This document shows positions 55,051-64,000 of a stretch of 64,000 nucleotides of DNA, one piece after another. The stretch comes from Gluconobacter sphaericus NBRC 12467. GTDB lineage: Bacteria; Pseudomonadota; Alphaproteobacteria; Acetobacterales; Acetobacteraceae. The stretch is from the NCBI RefSeq assembly GCF_006539125.1, contig NZ_BJMK01000001.1, forward strand, positions 1-64,000. The letters are read 5' to 3'. Numbering within the stretch: position 1 is the stretch's first letter; each line of letters starts with the position of its first letter. The notes under the pieces are model-generated. The model was not told where the DNA came from, made no database searches, and saw only the letters and a program-made list of their open reading frames with translations. The position numbers were made by a program, and so were the translations under genes.

Positions 55051-55662
55051 TTACTGGACGATCACGTTGAGCAGGACGCGCTGGTCGAGCGTCATCAGGG
55101 CGGGCAGGGCTTCGGGGCCGAGGGCTGTCAGCGCTCCGATGATCAGGGCGGGGGCATGTGGCATGCTGACAGGTGCGATGAGGATCTGCCCGGCTTCGAC
55201 AATGGGAATGACCAGATGCTGGAATTTGCCCGTCAGGACGACGCGCTGTGTCAGGCCCGAGACCGTGACGTCAATAGTCTGGCCCACTGCTCCTGACGCA
55301 TCCAGAACCGGCATTTCCACAAGCCGCATCTTGCCGTCCTTCACTGCTGCGAGAATGCGGGCGCGGTCGGCAGGGCTGAAGCCGCTTTTTGCGAGCGCGG
55401 CCGTGGCCTTTGCGGGAGGAAGCATGGAAAGCTGGACCGCGGCTGTCTGGGCGGCCGGTACGGCTGGCGTGCTCTGGGACTGCGGTGCGACTGCAGGGGC
55501 TGGCGGAGTTGCTGTATTATGTGTGTAGAAAAAGGCCCCGGCCCCGACCGTCAGGGCAGCGATCAGCCCGCCTCCGCCCCACAGCGCCCGGCTGCGGGAT
55601 GCCGGTTCGGAGGGCAGCGGCTGGGCGCGTGGTTCTGGACGGGGCTCGTACTGGGAAGTCAT
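55051..55662 (-). CDS. Single-pass membrane protein, hypothetical, first gene of the AAA+ unit
   Basis: 203 aa from ATG 55662 (the frame opens at 55701). A polar Pro-rich N-terminus precedes one membrane helix (GGGGLIAALTVGAGAFFY), then an Ala/Pro-rich linker. The C-terminal part (about 85-203) is probably periplasmic and includes LAKSGFSPADRARILAAVKDG and TGKFQHLVIPIVEAGQILIAPV. No recognised domain. It lies 12 nt before the AAA+ gene. Alternating exposure of such domains on either side of the membrane suggests a membrane complex. Confidence 0.7.
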   Translation of the reverse strand: MTSQYEPRPEPRAQPLPSEPASRSRALWGGGGLIAALTVGAGAFFYTHNTATPPAPAVAPQSQSTPAVPAAQTAAVQLSMLPPAKATAALAKSGFSPADRARILAAVKDGKMRLVEMPVLDASGAVGQTIDVTVSGLTQRVVLTGKFQHLVIPIVEAGQILIAPVSMPHAPALIIGALTALGPEALPALMTLDQRVLLNVIVQ

Positions 55663-55850
55663 TTCAGCACCATACTCACTCCCGACGGCGTTCGAAGACA
55701 AGGGCTTTCGAGATATGGGAATGTAAACAAATCTTTCGACTCGCCCAAGGGATAAGAGCTTCAGGAATAACGGGATTTGCGTTGCTCTTGCGTCTTGAAG
55801 GGAGGTGACTTACATAAGGCGAATTCCATTCATCTTCCGCTCATTTGGGG

Positions 55851-55876
55851 GGTGGCCCTGACGGGCCGCCTTTTTT
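55851..55876 (+). promoter_or_regulatory. Terminator-like hairpin in the rimP leader (possible attenuator)
   Basis: GGTGGCCC-TGAC-GGGCCGCC forms an 8-bp GC-rich stem with one G-T pair, followed directly by six T. It has all features of a Rho-independent terminator and lies 3 nt before the rimP start, so read-through is needed to express the whole operon. NusA, encoded next but one, modulates such sites. Confidence 0.7.
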
Positions 55877-55879
55877 GTC

Positions 55880-56491
55880 TTGTCTCAGCAGAACGCCTCT
55901 TCCGACATCGAACTGCCCCATCTTACGGGGCTGGAAGCCCGCATCGCGGAGCGGATCGCACCGACGCTGGCCGATCTGGGCTACGAGCTCGTGCGTCTGT
56001 CCGTGCTGGGACGTGACACTCCGACGATCCAGATCATGGCGGACCGTGCAAACGGCTCCCTGATTTCGGTGGAGGACTGCGAGCAGATCAGTCACGCTGC
56101 TGGCGCCATTCTGGACGTTGACGATCCGATCCCCGGTGCGTGGATGCTGGAAGTTTCGTCCGCCGGAATCGATCGTCCGTTGACGCGCGCCAAGGACTGG
56201 GAGCGATTCGCCGGCCATCTTGCGAAGGCCGAGCTGGACGTGCCGCTCAATGGCCGTCGTCGTTTCTCGGGCACTGTCATGGGGGCACGGGACGGTAATG
56301 CCATTATCCGTCTGGATGATGGGACCGAGGCTGTGCTGCCGCTGGTGGACATCCGCAAGGCCCGTTTGGTCCTGACCGATGCGCTGATCGAAGCGAGCGC
56401 TGCTCTTGCAGGGGTCAGCTCCGAAGGGGAAGATGGCGGGGAAGCGCGCCAGGCGCCCAAACTGAATCCGAAGAAGCCGGGGAAAAAGTGA
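55880..56491 (+). CDS. rimP: Ribosome maturation factor RimP
   Basis: 203 aa. [27 protein letters not shown] and [15 protein letters not shown]-like segments (here [15 protein letters not shown]) are the RimP core; the Sm-like C-terminal domain contains [15 protein letters not shown]. The last 30 residues are basic and variable. It assists 30S maturation. The only workable start is TTG 55880 after a T-run, with no ribosome site outside the hairpin. First gene of rimP-nusA-ylxR-infB-rbfA, as in most bacteria. Confidence 0.94.
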   Translation: MSQQNASSDIELPHLTGLEARIAERIAPTLADLGYELVRLSVLGRDTPTIQIMADRANGSLISVEDCEQISHAAGAILDVDDPIPGAWMLEVSSAGIDRPLTRAKDWERFAGHLAKAELDVPLNGRRRFSGTVMGARDGNAIIRLDDGTEAVLPLVDIRKARLVLTDALIEASAALAGVSSEGEDGGEARQAPKLNPKKPGKK

Positions 56492-56525
56492 TGACCCGTC
56501 TCATGCTGGCTGGAGGTCCGATCTG

Positions 56526-58079
56526 ATGGACACGTCTGTTACACGTCCCGAACTGCTGCTGGTTGCCGATGCAGTATCCCGCGAGAAGAACATTGATCGC
56601 GAGGAAGTGCTCGAAGCTATGGAGCAGGCCATCCAGAAGGCTGGCCGCGCGAAGTACGGGCATGAAAAAGACATCCGCGCGACGATCGACCGCAAAACCG
56701 GCGAAGTCCGCCTGAGTCGCTGGACCGAAGCGGTCGAATATGTGGAGAACGAGGACACCCAGATCCCGTTGCATATTGCGCGTAAGTTTCAGCCGGAAAT
56801 TCAGCCTGGCGAGCATCTGGTTGATCCGCTGCCGCCGATCGATTTCGGCCGCATCGCAGCACAGACGGCCAAGCAGGTCATCGTACAGCGCGTGCGCGAA
56901 TACGAGCGCAAGCGCCAGTATAACGAGTTCAAGGATCGCGTGGGCGAGATCGTTAACGGCACCGTCAAACGCACAGAGTACGGCAACCTCATGGTCGAGA
57001 TCGGTCATACGGAAGCCCTGTTGCGTCGCGATGAGCTGATTCCCCGCGAATCCTTTCGCAATTCCGACCGCATTCGCGCCTATATTTATGATGTGCGTGA
57101 CGAGCCGCGTGGTCCGCAGATTTTCCTGTCCCGCACCCATCCGGCCTTCCTCGCCAAGCTGTTTGCGCAGGAAGTTCCGGAAATCTACGACGGGATCATC
57201 GAAATCAAGGCTGTGTCCCGTGACCCTGGGTCGCGAGCCAAGATGGCCGTGATTTCGCGCGATGCTGCGATTGATCCGGTCGGTGCCTGCGTTGGTATGC
57301 GTGGATCACGCGTTCAGGCTGTCGTGGCCGAACTGCAGGGCGAAAAGATCGACATCATCCCCTGGAGCCCTCAGGCTGCGACGTTCGTCGTCAATGCGCT
57401 GGCACCTGCTGAAGTCAGCAAGGTGGTGATGGATGAGGAAGCGGGGCGCGTTGAAGTCGTGGTGCCTGATGAGCAGCTTTCGCTCGCCATTGGCCGCCGC
57501 GGGCAGAACGTGCGTCTGGCCAGCCAGCTGACCCGCTGGGACATCGACATTCTGACGGAGGCCGAGGAATCGGAACGTCGTCAGGAAGAGTTCCGCAAGC
57601 GCTCCTCGCAGTTCGTTGAGGCGCTGGACGTTGATGATGTGATCGCGGGCCTGCTGGTGACGGAAGGCTTCCACACGGTCGAGGAACTGGCCTACACGGA
57701 TCCGGGCGAGCTGAACGATATCGAAGGCTTTGACGAGAGTGTGGCTGAAGAGCTCATGCATCGTGCTAACGACTATCTTGCCAGCAAGGAACAGGCCCTG
57801 GACGACCAGCGCAAGGCGCTGGGTGTTACGGATGATGTGGCCGATCTGGGAACATTTACTAACCAGATGCTGGTGACGCTTGGTGAGAAGGGCGTGAAAA
57901 CGCTTGATGATCTGGCAGATCTGGCCGGTGACGAGCTGGTGGAGATTCTCGGTGAAGAGGCCTTCGATGAAGATGCCGCTAACGAGATCATCATGGCAGC
58001 ACGTGCGCACTGGTTTGATGGTGAAGAAGCCGACTCGGCAAAGCCCGAGAATGGTGACGGGGAGTCGACCGACGTCTGA
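56526..58079 (+). CDS. nusA: Transcription termination/antitermination factor NusA
   Basis: 517 aa. The N-terminal RNA-polymerase-binding domain is followed by S1 ([23 protein letters not shown]), two KH domains ([33 protein letters not shown]) and, near the C-terminus, two acidic helix-hairpin-helix repeats ([35 protein letters not shown]). Acidic tail [17 protein letters not shown] is typical of alphaproteobacteria. Modulates pausing, termination and antitermination. Probably self-regulates the operon. Confidence 0.97.
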   Translation: MDTSVTRPELLLVADAVSREKNIDREEVLEAMEQAIQKAGRAKYGHEKDIRATIDRKTGEVRLSRWTEAVEYVENEDTQIPLHIARKFQPEIQPGEHLVDPLPPIDFGRIAAQTAKQVIVQRVREYERKRQYNEFKDRVGEIVNGTVKRTEYGNLMVEIGHTEALLRRDELIPRESFRNSDRIRAYIYDVRDEPRGPQIFLSRTHPAFLAKLFAQEVPEIYDGIIEIKAVSRDPGSRAKMAVISRDAAIDPVGACVGMRGSRVQAVVAELQGEKIDIIPWSPQAATFVVNALAPAEVSKVVMDEEAGRVEVVVPDEQLSLAIGRRGQNVRLASQLTRWDIDILTEAEESERRQEEFRKRSSQFVEALDVDDVIAGLLVTEGFHTVEELAYTDPGELNDIEGFDESVAEELMHRANDYLASKEQALDDQRKALGVTDDVADLGTFTNQMLVTLGEKGVKTLDDLADLAGDELVEILGEEAFDEDAANEIIMAARAHWFDGEEADSAKPENGDGESTDV

Positions 58080-58731
58080 TATTTCTGATACTGATAATGG
58101 TCCCGTTCGTGGTGCTCTAGGGCGTCGCGGCTCGGAGCGGCGATGCATCGTTACGCGAGAGCAGAAGCCGCCTGAAGGCATGATCCGTTTCGTGGTCAGC
58201 CCGGATAACCGGGTTGTTCCCGACCTCGCCGGAAAACTTCCGGGTCGGGGAATGTGGTTGAGTGCCAGCCGGGATGTGTTAGATAGCGCCCGCACACGAC
58301 AGGCTTTTGCCAGAGCGGCCAAAGCCCAGGTGATCGTACCGGACGGTCTGGCCAACTTGGTTGAGGCCGCGTTGGTGCAACGGATGCTGGACGCAGTCAG
58401 CTTGGCTCGCAGAGCGGGTCAAACGGTCTGCGGGTTTCAGAAGTGCCGGGAGTGGCTCACTTCAGGCAGGGTAGGGGTGGTGATCCGTTCGGAAAGCGCA
58501 AGCTCGGACGAGTTCTCCAGACTGGTGTCAGGCCGGCGTTCTCTGCCGGTGGTGACAGTTCCCGATCGGGTCCTGGAATCGGCGTTCAGCCGGGACCGGG
58601 CGGTCTATGCGGTGATGGCGCCAGGAGCGTTGGCACAGCGCCTGATCGCCGAACATGAGAGATTTTCGGGAGTGGCAGGACGTCCGCTCCCAGACCCCAC
58701 AGGGGTCAGTAAGGAACAGGCGGAACTATGA
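58051..58731 (+). CDS. YlxR (DUF448) fused to an L7Ae-like RNA-binding domain
   Basis: 226 aa from ATG 58051 (GTG 58054 also possible); it overlaps nusA by 29 nt because no start lies after the nusA stop before the conserved motif. Residues of about 20-90 are YlxR ([34 protein letters not shown]). Residues 110-210 resemble the L7Ae/YlxQ family ([21 protein letters not shown]). YlxR and YlxQ are separate genes in Firmicutes; here they are joined. An RNA-binding role in ribosome or mRNA control is inferred. It overlaps infB by ATGA. Confidence 0.88.
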   Translation: MVTGSRPTSDISDTDNGPVRGALGRRGSERRCIVTREQKPPEGMIRFVVSPDNRVVPDLAGKLPGRGMWLSASRDVLDSARTRQAFARAAKAQVIVPDGLANLVEAALVQRMLDAVSLARRAGQTVCGFQKCREWLTSGRVGVVIRSESASSDEFSRLVSGRRSLPVVTVPDRVLESAFSRDRAVYAVMAPGALAQRLIAEHERFSGVAGRPLPDPTGVSKEQAEL

Positions 58732-61487
58732 GCGACGGCAACGAGCGCAACCAGGACGGAAACAACACCCCATCACAGGGCGGCGAACAGACCAGAAGCA
58801 GCCGCCTGTCGCTTCGCCCTGCTGGACGTCAGGAGGTCGGGCGTACTGTGGATGCCGGCTCCGTGCGTCAGAGCTTCAGCCATGGCCGTTCCAAGGTCGT
58901 GCAGGTTGAGGTGCGCAAGCCCAAGCGCAATGCGGCTGGCCCGGGTGCCGGTGCGGCAGGCCGTGGTGGCCGTGCGGGTGGCCGTGCTCTGACGGCAGCC
59001 GAACTGGCAGCCCGCCAGCGCGCCCTTGAGCTGCAGCGTAAGGCTGCGGCCGAAGAAGCTGCACGGCGCGAGGAAGAAAAGATCCAGATCATGTCTGCCG
59101 CCGAGGCCGCGCGTCGCGCCGCTGAGGAAGAGCGTCTGATCAGCGAACAGAAGGCTGCGGAAATCGCGGCTCTGAAGGAAAGCGAGCAGCAGGCTGCCCG
59201 CGAACAGGCTGCTGCTGAAGCTGCGGCACGTGCTGCCGAGCAGGCCGCGGCCGAGGCCGCGGCTCGCGAGGCCGAGGAGGCCGCTCGTTCGGCTCCGCTC
59301 GATCCGCGCAGCCATTCGACCGGCGGTGTGCAGCTTGCCGCTCCGGTCCAGCGTCTGCGTCCGCTTGCCGAGCGTGCCATTATGCCGCCGCGTCCGGTTC
59401 AGCCGTCCCGTCCGGCCGCCGCCGCTGCTGCGCCGGCCCGTAACAATGAGACGCTGCATCTGCGTTCCGGCGCTGCCGCCGGTGGCGATGACGAGCGTCG
59501 TCCCGCACCGCGCCGTAGTGGCCCTGGTGCCCCGCCGGCTCCGGCGCGCCGTCCGTCTGCGCCTTCCCGCAAGGGTGGTGGCAGCGATCGCCGTTCGGGT
59601 CGCATCGACGTCCGCGCCGCGATCGAAGGTGATGACGACAAGACGCGTTCGCTGGCTTCGGTCCGCCGTCAGCGCGATCGCGAGCGTCGTCAGGCCGAGC
59701 TGGAGCGTCTGCGCTCTGATCAGGTCCGCGTCGTGCGTGATGTCATCGTGCCGGAAACCATCACGGTGGCCGAACTGGCCAACCGTATGGCGTCCCGTCA
59801 GGGTGAAGTTATCAAGGCGCTCATGAAAATGGGCGTCATGGCAACGGCTGCGCAGAGCATTGACGGCGATACGGCCGAGCTGGTGGTTGAGGAATTCGGC
59901 CATCGCATCAAGCGTGTTTCCGAGAGCGACGTTGAAATCGGCATTGAAGGCCTGGAAGACAGCGCCGATGAGCTGTTGCCGCGCGCTCCGGTTGTAACGG
60001 TCATGGGGCATGTCGATCACGGCAAAACCTCCCTGCTCGACGCCCTGCGCACCACGGATGTGGCTGCAAGCGAAGCCGGTGGTATCACGCAGCATATCGG
60101 CGCGTATCAGATCACGGCGCCGTCCGGGAAGAAGATTACCTTCATCGATACGCCGGGTCATGAGGCCTTCACCTCCATGCGTGCCCGCGGTGCGTCCGTC
60201 ACCGATATTGTGGTGCTGGTCGTGGCAGCCGATGACGGTGTGATGCCGCAGACGATCGAAGCCATTAAGCATGCCAAGGCTGCCAATGCTCCGATCATCG
60301 TTGCGATCAACAAGATCGACAAGCCGGGTGCCAATCCGAACCGTGTCCGCCAGGAACTCCTGAGCCACGAGATCGTGGTCGAAGAAATGGGTGGCGATAC
60401 CCAGGACGTCGAGGTTTCGGCCCTCAAGCGGACCGGGCTGGACAAGCTGGAAGAGTGCATCCTGCTTCAGTCCGAAATGCTGGATCTGCGCGCTAATCCG
60501 GATCGTGTTGCCGAAGGTGTGGTGATCGAAAGCCGTCTGGATCGTGGACGTGGCCCTGTTGCCGCTGTTCTCGTCCAGAAGGGAACGCTGCGTCGCGGCG
60601 ATATCCTGGTGGCCGGTTCCGAATGGGGCCGTGTCCGCGCCGTGCTCGACGATCGTGGTCGTCAGCTCAAGGATGCTGGCCCGTCCATGCCGGTCGAGGT
60701 GCTCGGCCTGACGGGGGTGCCGGGTGCGGGTGAGCCGTTCGTCGTTGTTGAAAATGATGCCCGGGCCCGTGAGATCAGCGAATTCCGTCAGCGGAAGATC
60801 AAGGAGAAGGAAGCCGCGTCGCAGGTTGCGGCTCGTGGAACGCTCGATCAGATGCTGGCCCGTATTCAGGCTGGTGTGCAGAAGGAAGTTGCTCTTCTCA
60901 TCAAGGCTGACGTGCAGGGATCGGCGGAAGCTATTTCCACGACCGTACAGAAGCTGGCCCATGAGGAAGTTGCGGTTCGCGTGCTGAACGCCAGTGTCGG
61001 TCAGATCACGGAAAGTGACATCCAGCTCGCCAAGGCGTCGAATGCCATCATCGTGGCCTTCAATGTCCGTGCAACCACGCAGGCTCGTGAACTGGCCCAG
61101 CGCGAGGGTGTGGACATTCGCTACTACTCGATCATCTACCAGGTGGCAGATGATGTGGAGCAGCTGGTCAAGGGTAAGGTCGCGCCGAAGCATCGCGAGA
61201 AGTTCCTGGGCTACGCCGAGATCCGTCAGGTCTTCAACATCACCAAGACCGGCAAGGTGGCGGGTTGCTACGTCACCGAAGGCCTCGTCAAGCGCGGCTG
61301 TGGCGTGCGTCTGCTGCGTGACAACGTGGTCATTCATGAAGGCGAGCTGAGCCAGCTCAAGCGTTTCAAGGATGACGTCAAGGAAGTGGCACGCGGTTAC
61401 GAGTGTGGCCTGTCGTTTGCGGGTTACAATGACCTGCGCGAAGGCGATGTCGTCGAGTGCTACGAAATGGAAGTGATCCCGGCTTGA
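58728..61487 (+). CDS. infB: Translation initiation factor IF-2
   Basis: 919 aa. The first 400 residues have a long Ala/Glu/Arg-rich coiled coil (about 95-190) and a basic, low-complexity stretch. The GTPase domain has G1 [11 protein letters not shown] at about 427-437, G3 DTPGHEAF and G4 NKIDKPG. Domains II-IV with the initiator-tRNA binding C-terminus ([24 protein letters not shown]) follow. Long N-terminus is usual in alphaproteobacteria. A long antisense open frame lies under it but is not coding. It overlaps ylxR and rbfA. Confidence 0.98.
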   Translation: MSDGNERNQDGNNTPSQGGEQTRSSRLSLRPAGRQEVGRTVDAGSVRQSFSHGRSKVVQVEVRKPKRNAAGPGAGAAGRGGRAGGRALTAAELAARQRALELQRKAAAEEAARREEEKIQIMSAAEAARRAAEEERLISEQKAAEIAALKESEQQAAREQAAAEAAARAAEQAAAEAAAREAEEAARSAPLDPRSHSTGGVQLAAPVQRLRPLAERAIMPPRPVQPSRPAAAAAAPARNNETLHLRSGAAAGGDDERRPAPRRSGPGAPPAPARRPSAPSRKGGGSDRRSGRIDVRAAIEGDDDKTRSLASVRRQRDRERRQAELERLRSDQVRVVRDVIVPETITVAELANRMASRQGEVIKALMKMGVMATAAQSIDGDTAELVVEEFGHRIKRVSESDVEIGIEGLEDSADELLPRAPVVTVMGHVDHGKTSLLDALRTTDVAASEAGGITQHIGAYQITAPSGKKITFIDTPGHEAFTSMRARGASVTDIVVLVVAADDGVMPQTIEAIKHAKAANAPIIVAINKIDKPGANPNRVRQELLSHEIVVEEMGGDTQDVEVSALKRTGLDKLEECILLQSEMLDLRANPDRVAEGVVIESRLDRGRGPVAAVLVQKGTLRRGDILVAGSEWGRVRAVLDDRGRQLKDAGPSMPVEVLGLTGVPGAGEPFVVVENDARAREISEFRQRKIKEKEAASQVAARGTLDQMLARIQAGVQKEVALLIKADVQGSAEAISTTVQKLAHEEVAVRVLNASVGQITESDIQLAKASNAIIVAFNVRATTQARELAQREGVDIRYYSIIYQVADDVEQLVKGKVAPKHREKFLGYAEIRQVFNITKTGKVAGCYVTEGLVKRGCGVRLLRDNVVIHEGELSQLKRFKDDVKEVARGYECGLSFAGYNDLREGDVVECYEMEVIPA

Positions 61488-61912
61488 GTTCGCGTTCTAA
61501 ACATGACCTGAAAGGCCCCGCTGGCGTCACCGCCCAGGGGCCAAGCACCCGCCAGCTCCGGGTGGCTGAGGAGGTCCGTCGTGTTCTCGCGGAGCTGTTC
61601 GCGCGGACGGAGTTCCGTGACCCGGAACTTCTGGATGTGCGGATCACGGTCACGGAAGTCCGCATCTCCCCGGATTTCAGACACGCCACGGCTTTCGTGA
61701 CGCGTCTGGGGCGGAGTGATGTGGAGGTTCTGCTGCCTGCTCTGAAGCGGGTGGCGCCGTTCCTGAGAACGGGTCTTTCCAAGGCCCTCAATCTCCGGAC
61801 GGTGCCTGAGATCCACTTCCAGCCTGATACTGCGCTGGATAACGCCATGGAACTCGACGAGATTATGCGGTCTCCAGAAGTCCAGCGGGATCTGAACTCC
61901 AAGCCCGACTGA
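61484..61912 (+). CDS. rbfA: Ribosome-binding factor A
   Basis: 142 aa from TTG 61484, which overlaps the infB stop as TTGA. The frame opens at 61457, inside infB. Core motifs: [39 protein letters not shown] and [18 protein letters not shown]. It binds the 30S subunit in maturation and cold. It is the last gene of the nusA operon and has a terminator. Confidence 0.93.
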   Translation: MSSRSKHDLKGPAGVTAQGPSTRQLRVAEEVRRVLAELFARTEFRDPELLDVRITVTEVRISPDFRHATAFVTRLGRSDVEVLLPALKRVAPFLRTGLSKALNLRTVPEIHFQPDTALDNAMELDEIMRSPEVQRDLNSKPD

Positions 61913-61916
61913 CTTT

Positions 61917-61952
61917 TAAAAAGCCCCTCACTTCTGGTGAGGGGCTTTTTTT
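61917..61952 (+). terminator. Terminator after rbfA
   Basis: A stem AAGCCCCTCAC / GTGAGGGGCTT with loop TTCTG (stem from 61921 to 61947) is followed by a T-run. It ends the rimP-rbfA operon before truB. Confidence 0.93.
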
Positions 61953-62008
61953 GCATTCCGTGCCTCTGCTGGTCTATCAGCGGCCCTTCAAAAGTAAGGA
62001 CGGGATGT

Positions 62009-63010
62009 ATGGGTAGGAAACGTGGACGCGATATCGACGGGTGGCTGATTCTCGACAAGCCGCTGGGGCCGACCTCCACGGATATGGTCAACAAGCTGCG
62101 ATGGGCTTTTGATGCAAAAAAGGCCGGCCATGGCGGAACGCTCGATCCGTTGGCCTCTGGCGTGCTGCCGATCGCGTTCGGCAAGGCCACGCGGACTATT
62201 CCCTACATTATGGACGCGACAAAGCGTTATCGTTTTACCCTGACTTTCGGCGAAAGCCGTACGACGGATGACCTTGAAGGCGAGGTTCTGGCGACGTCGC
62301 CAAACCGCCCGACCGATGAGCAGATCCTAGCCGTCTTGCCTGCGCTGACGGGCAATGTCATGCAGGTACCCCCGGTTTTTTCGGCGCTTCGGGTCGGGGG
62401 CGAGCGGGCCTATGACATGGCGCGGGCCGGCCGTCCGCCGGAACTTCCGCCGCGTCCGGCGCGGATCGATTCGATAACGTTAGTGGAACGTCCGGACGCA
62501 GATACGGCCGTCTTTGACGTCCAGTCCGGCAAGGGCGTTTATATGCGTTCTCTGGCGCGGGATATTGCGCTGGCCTGTGGAACGGTCGGACATATTTCGG
62601 TGCTACGGCGGACGAAGTGCGGGCCGTTCGATCTGAGTCACGCCTTGACGATCGATCAGATATCACTGGACAAATCGTCTCAAACTGTGGACAACGCCGA
62701 TGCTCTTCCGGCTCCTCTGCTGGATGCGGCGACCGCGCTGGTCGACATCCCGGCGCTGGCCGTCACCGATGCGGAGGGAAGGATGCTTGTCTGGGGGCAA
62801 TCGATAGACCCCGCGGACCTCGTGCATCCTCTGCCGGCGTCGTCGCAGGTGGAAGACCATCTGTGGCGCGCGATGATCGGAGAGCACGTGCTGGGTCTGT
62901 GTCATGTCCGTCATGGGCGGCTCAGGGCAGCGCGTATGCTGGAAAACCACGAGTTTTTTGGAGAACACGATGTCGATTACCGCAGAACGCCGCACGGCAC
63001 TGATTTCTGA
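62009..63010 (+). CDS. truB: tRNA pseudouridine-55 synthase
   Basis: 333 aa from ATG 62009, with AAGGA 8 nt upstream. The catalytic motif is [15 protein letters not shown] with D46; [13 protein letters not shown] is the TruB start motif, [16 protein letters not shown] and [13 protein letters not shown] follow. The PUA-like C-terminal part is longer than in E. coli. Its end overlaps rpsO by 41 nt in another frame. Confidence 0.96.
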   Translation: MGRKRGRDIDGWLILDKPLGPTSTDMVNKLRWAFDAKKAGHGGTLDPLASGVLPIAFGKATRTIPYIMDATKRYRFTLTFGESRTTDDLEGEVLATSPNRPTDEQILAVLPALTGNVMQVPPVFSALRVGGERAYDMARAGRPPELPPRPARIDSITLVERPDADTAVFDVQSGKGVYMRSLARDIALACGTVGHISVLRRTKCGPFDLSHALTIDQISLDKSSQTVDNADALPAPLLDAATALVDIPALAVTDAEGRMLVWGQSIDPADLVHPLPASSQVEDHLWRAMIGEHVLGLCHVRHGRLRAARMLENHEFFGEHDVDYRRTPHGTDF

Positions 63011-63239
63011 GTACAAGCAGAGCGAGACGGATACGGGTTCGCCGGAAGTGCAGGTTGCAATCCTGTCCGAGCGTATCGTCAACCTGACCGAGCACCTGAA
63101 GACCCACAAGAAGGACTTCCACTCCCGTCGTGGTCTTCTGATGATGGTCGGTCAGCGTCGTAGCCTGCTGGACTACCTGAAGCGCAAGGACCAGGCTCGT
63201 TACCAGAGCCTGATCGAGCGTCTCGGCCTGCGTCGCTGA
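62970..63239 (+). CDS. rpsO: Ribosomal protein S15
   Basis: 89 aa, exact family size. ATG 62970 has GGAG 7 nt upstream. Motifs [21 protein letters not shown] and [16 protein letters not shown] (16S rRNA binding) are intact. The first 41 nt lie within the truB 3' end. It is followed by a hairpin and pnp, the order found in most bacteria. Confidence 0.98.
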   Translation: MSITAERRTALISEYKQSETDTGSPEVQVAILSERIVNLTEHLKTHKKDFHSRRGLLMMVGQRRSLLDYLKRKDQARYQSLIERLGLRR

Positions 63240-63247
63240 GCTAGATC

Positions 63248-63271
63248 TGTCCGGGAGCCTGCTCCCGGACA
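63248..63271 (+). promoter_or_regulatory. Long perfect hairpin between rpsO and pnp
   Basis: TGTCCGGGAG-CCTG-CTCCCGGACA is a perfect 10-bp stem 9 nt after the rpsO stop, without a T-run. It is the place where E. coli has an rpsO terminator and, before pnp, an RNase III site. It may stabilise or process the rpsO-pnp mRNA. Role is inferred. Confidence 0.6.
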
Positions 63272-63435
63272 TCCCGCCATCGCCTGTCCGGCGGTGCGGG
63301 TGCGCGACCGGCGTTTCAGGCCACATGGTGTCGTGCCGGGGACTTCCCGCCATCACCGCCATGCCGTCCGAAACGCTGCTCCGCCACCTGCCGGACACCC
63401 GGAGATGGTTTCACCCTTAATTTGGGAAAACATGC

Positions 63436-64000
63436 ATGTTTGATTATTTCCGCAAGGAAATCGAATGGGCCGGACGTCCTCTGATCCTGGAGACCGGGAA
63501 GGTCGCACGCCAGGCAGATGGCGCCGTCATGATCACTTATGGCGATACGGTCGTGCTCTGCACCGCCGTTGGCGCCAAGAGCGTCAAGCCGGGACAGGAC
63601 TTCTTCCCGCTGACGGTCAACTACCAGGAAAAGGCTTACGCCGCCGGCAAGATCCCGGGTGGGTTCTTCAAGCGTGAAGGTCGTCCGTCCGAAGCCGAAG
63701 TTCTGAACGCCCGTCTGATCGACCGTCCGATCCGTCCGCTGTTCCCGGAGAACTTCCGCAACGAAGTTCAGATCACCGCAACGGTTCTGAGCTACGACAA
63801 CGAGAACGATCCGGCTCTCGTGTCGCTGATCGGCTGCTCTGCTGCGCTGACGCTCTCCGGCATTCCGTTCTTCGGCCCGGTTGCATGCGCCCGTATCGGC
63901 CGCATCGACGGCAAGCTGGTTGTGAACCCGGTTCACGATGAACTCAAGGACAGCACGCTCGACCTGATGGTCGCCGGTACGGCCGAAGGCGTGCTGATGG
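63436..64000 (+). CDS. pnp: Polynucleotide phosphorylase (partial, cut by window end)
   Basis: First 188 residues of PNPase, truncated at the window edge. ATG 63436 ([19 protein letters not shown]) matches the family N-terminus; an ATG at 63432 in another frame stops at once. Motifs: [29 protein letters not shown] (first RNase PH domain). It degrades RNA 3'-5' phosphorolytically in the degradosome. Expected full length is about 710 aa. Confidence 0.96.
   Translation, partial: MFDYFRKEIEWAGRPLILETGKVARQADGAVMITYGDTVVLCTAVGAKSVKPGQDFFPLTVNYQEKAYAAGKIPGGFFKREGRPSEAEVLNARLIDRPIRPLFPENFRNEVQITATVLSYDNENDPALVSLIGCSAALTLSGIPFFGPVACARIGRIDGKLVVNPVHDELKDSTLDLMVAGTAEGVLM

Noticed and set aside
58773-61337. 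An 854-codon open frame antisense to infB
   Set aside because: It mirrors the biased codon use of infB, has no known domain and no ribosome site. infB is clearly the real gene.

Overview
The window reads as a chromosomal segment of an acetic acid bacterium (Acetobacteraceae, most like Gluconobacter). This is inferred from the alphaproteobacterial gene set and regulatory sites (a GTTC-N7-GTTC LexA box before recA, a TTAA-N7-TTAAC CtrA box before fliO), from the fused folB-folK gene, and from the GC-rich coding style. No insertion sequence, prophage, CRISPR array or rRNA operon was seen. Two tRNA genes are present (Glu-TTC and Asp-GTC). Almost every real gene belongs to a tight operon with ATGA, GTGA or TTGA stop/start overlaps.

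Layout. 1-5.5 kb: tRNA-Glu, then the minus-strand operon alaC-hom-glpX-recJ. 5.6-9.6 kb: an OmpA-like lipoprotein, a divergent ClpP paralogue, a ferritin-like di-iron protein and recA. 9.8-15.5 kb: flagellar export and basal-body genes (flgB-flgC-fliE-fliQ-fliR-flhB on minus, fliO-fliP on plus), with a GIY-YIG/DUF4357 gene between the two arms. 15.6-20.6 kb: a gamma-glutamyltranspeptidase-like lipoprotein, a DsbA-like protein and the folate genes folP-folBK-folE. 21-24.6 kb: a CatB-type acetyltransferase, class I FBP aldolase and queE-queC-queD. 24.7-28 kb: a Wzm/Wzt-type exporter, a DUF3147 protein, tRNA-Asp and a retropepsin-like lipoprotein. 28-35.3 kb: a complete chemotaxis operon (mcp, cheS-like STAS, cheY, cheA, cheW, cheR, cheB, cheY, cheT/cheZ-like). 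35.3-45.4 kb: ispE, a TPR lipoprotein, a UDG-family protein, a lytic transglycosylase, a large Hint-domain protein behind an AT-rich leader, a YqaA-type membrane protein and cytochrome b561. 45.5-52.8 kb: a tricorn-like S41 peptidase, ccmAB and a glutamine-type ABC importer whose binding protein and permease are fused. 52.8-55.7 kb: a three-gene unit around a membrane-anchored Hsp100-type AAA+ protein. 55.8-64 kb: the translation/transcription operon rimP-nusA-ylxR-infB-rbfA, then truB-rpsO-pnp (pnp runs off the end).

How the parts work together. The flagellar and chemotaxis blocks describe a motile polar-type cell whose flagellar genes are probably under CtrA cell-cycle control. folE makes dihydroneopterin triphosphate, which feeds both folate (folBK, folP) and queuosine (queD, queE, queC). 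glpX and the aldolase serve fructose-1,6-bisphosphate recycling around a pentose-phosphate-centred metabolism. The most unusual items are the membrane Hsp100 unit, the ClpP paralogue with Asn at the triad Asp position, a UDG-family protein that has lost three of four Fe-S cysteines, a GGT homologue with eroded substrate motifs, the CheS/CheT-like ends of the che operon, the Hint-domain protein, and a terminator-like hairpin just before rimP.
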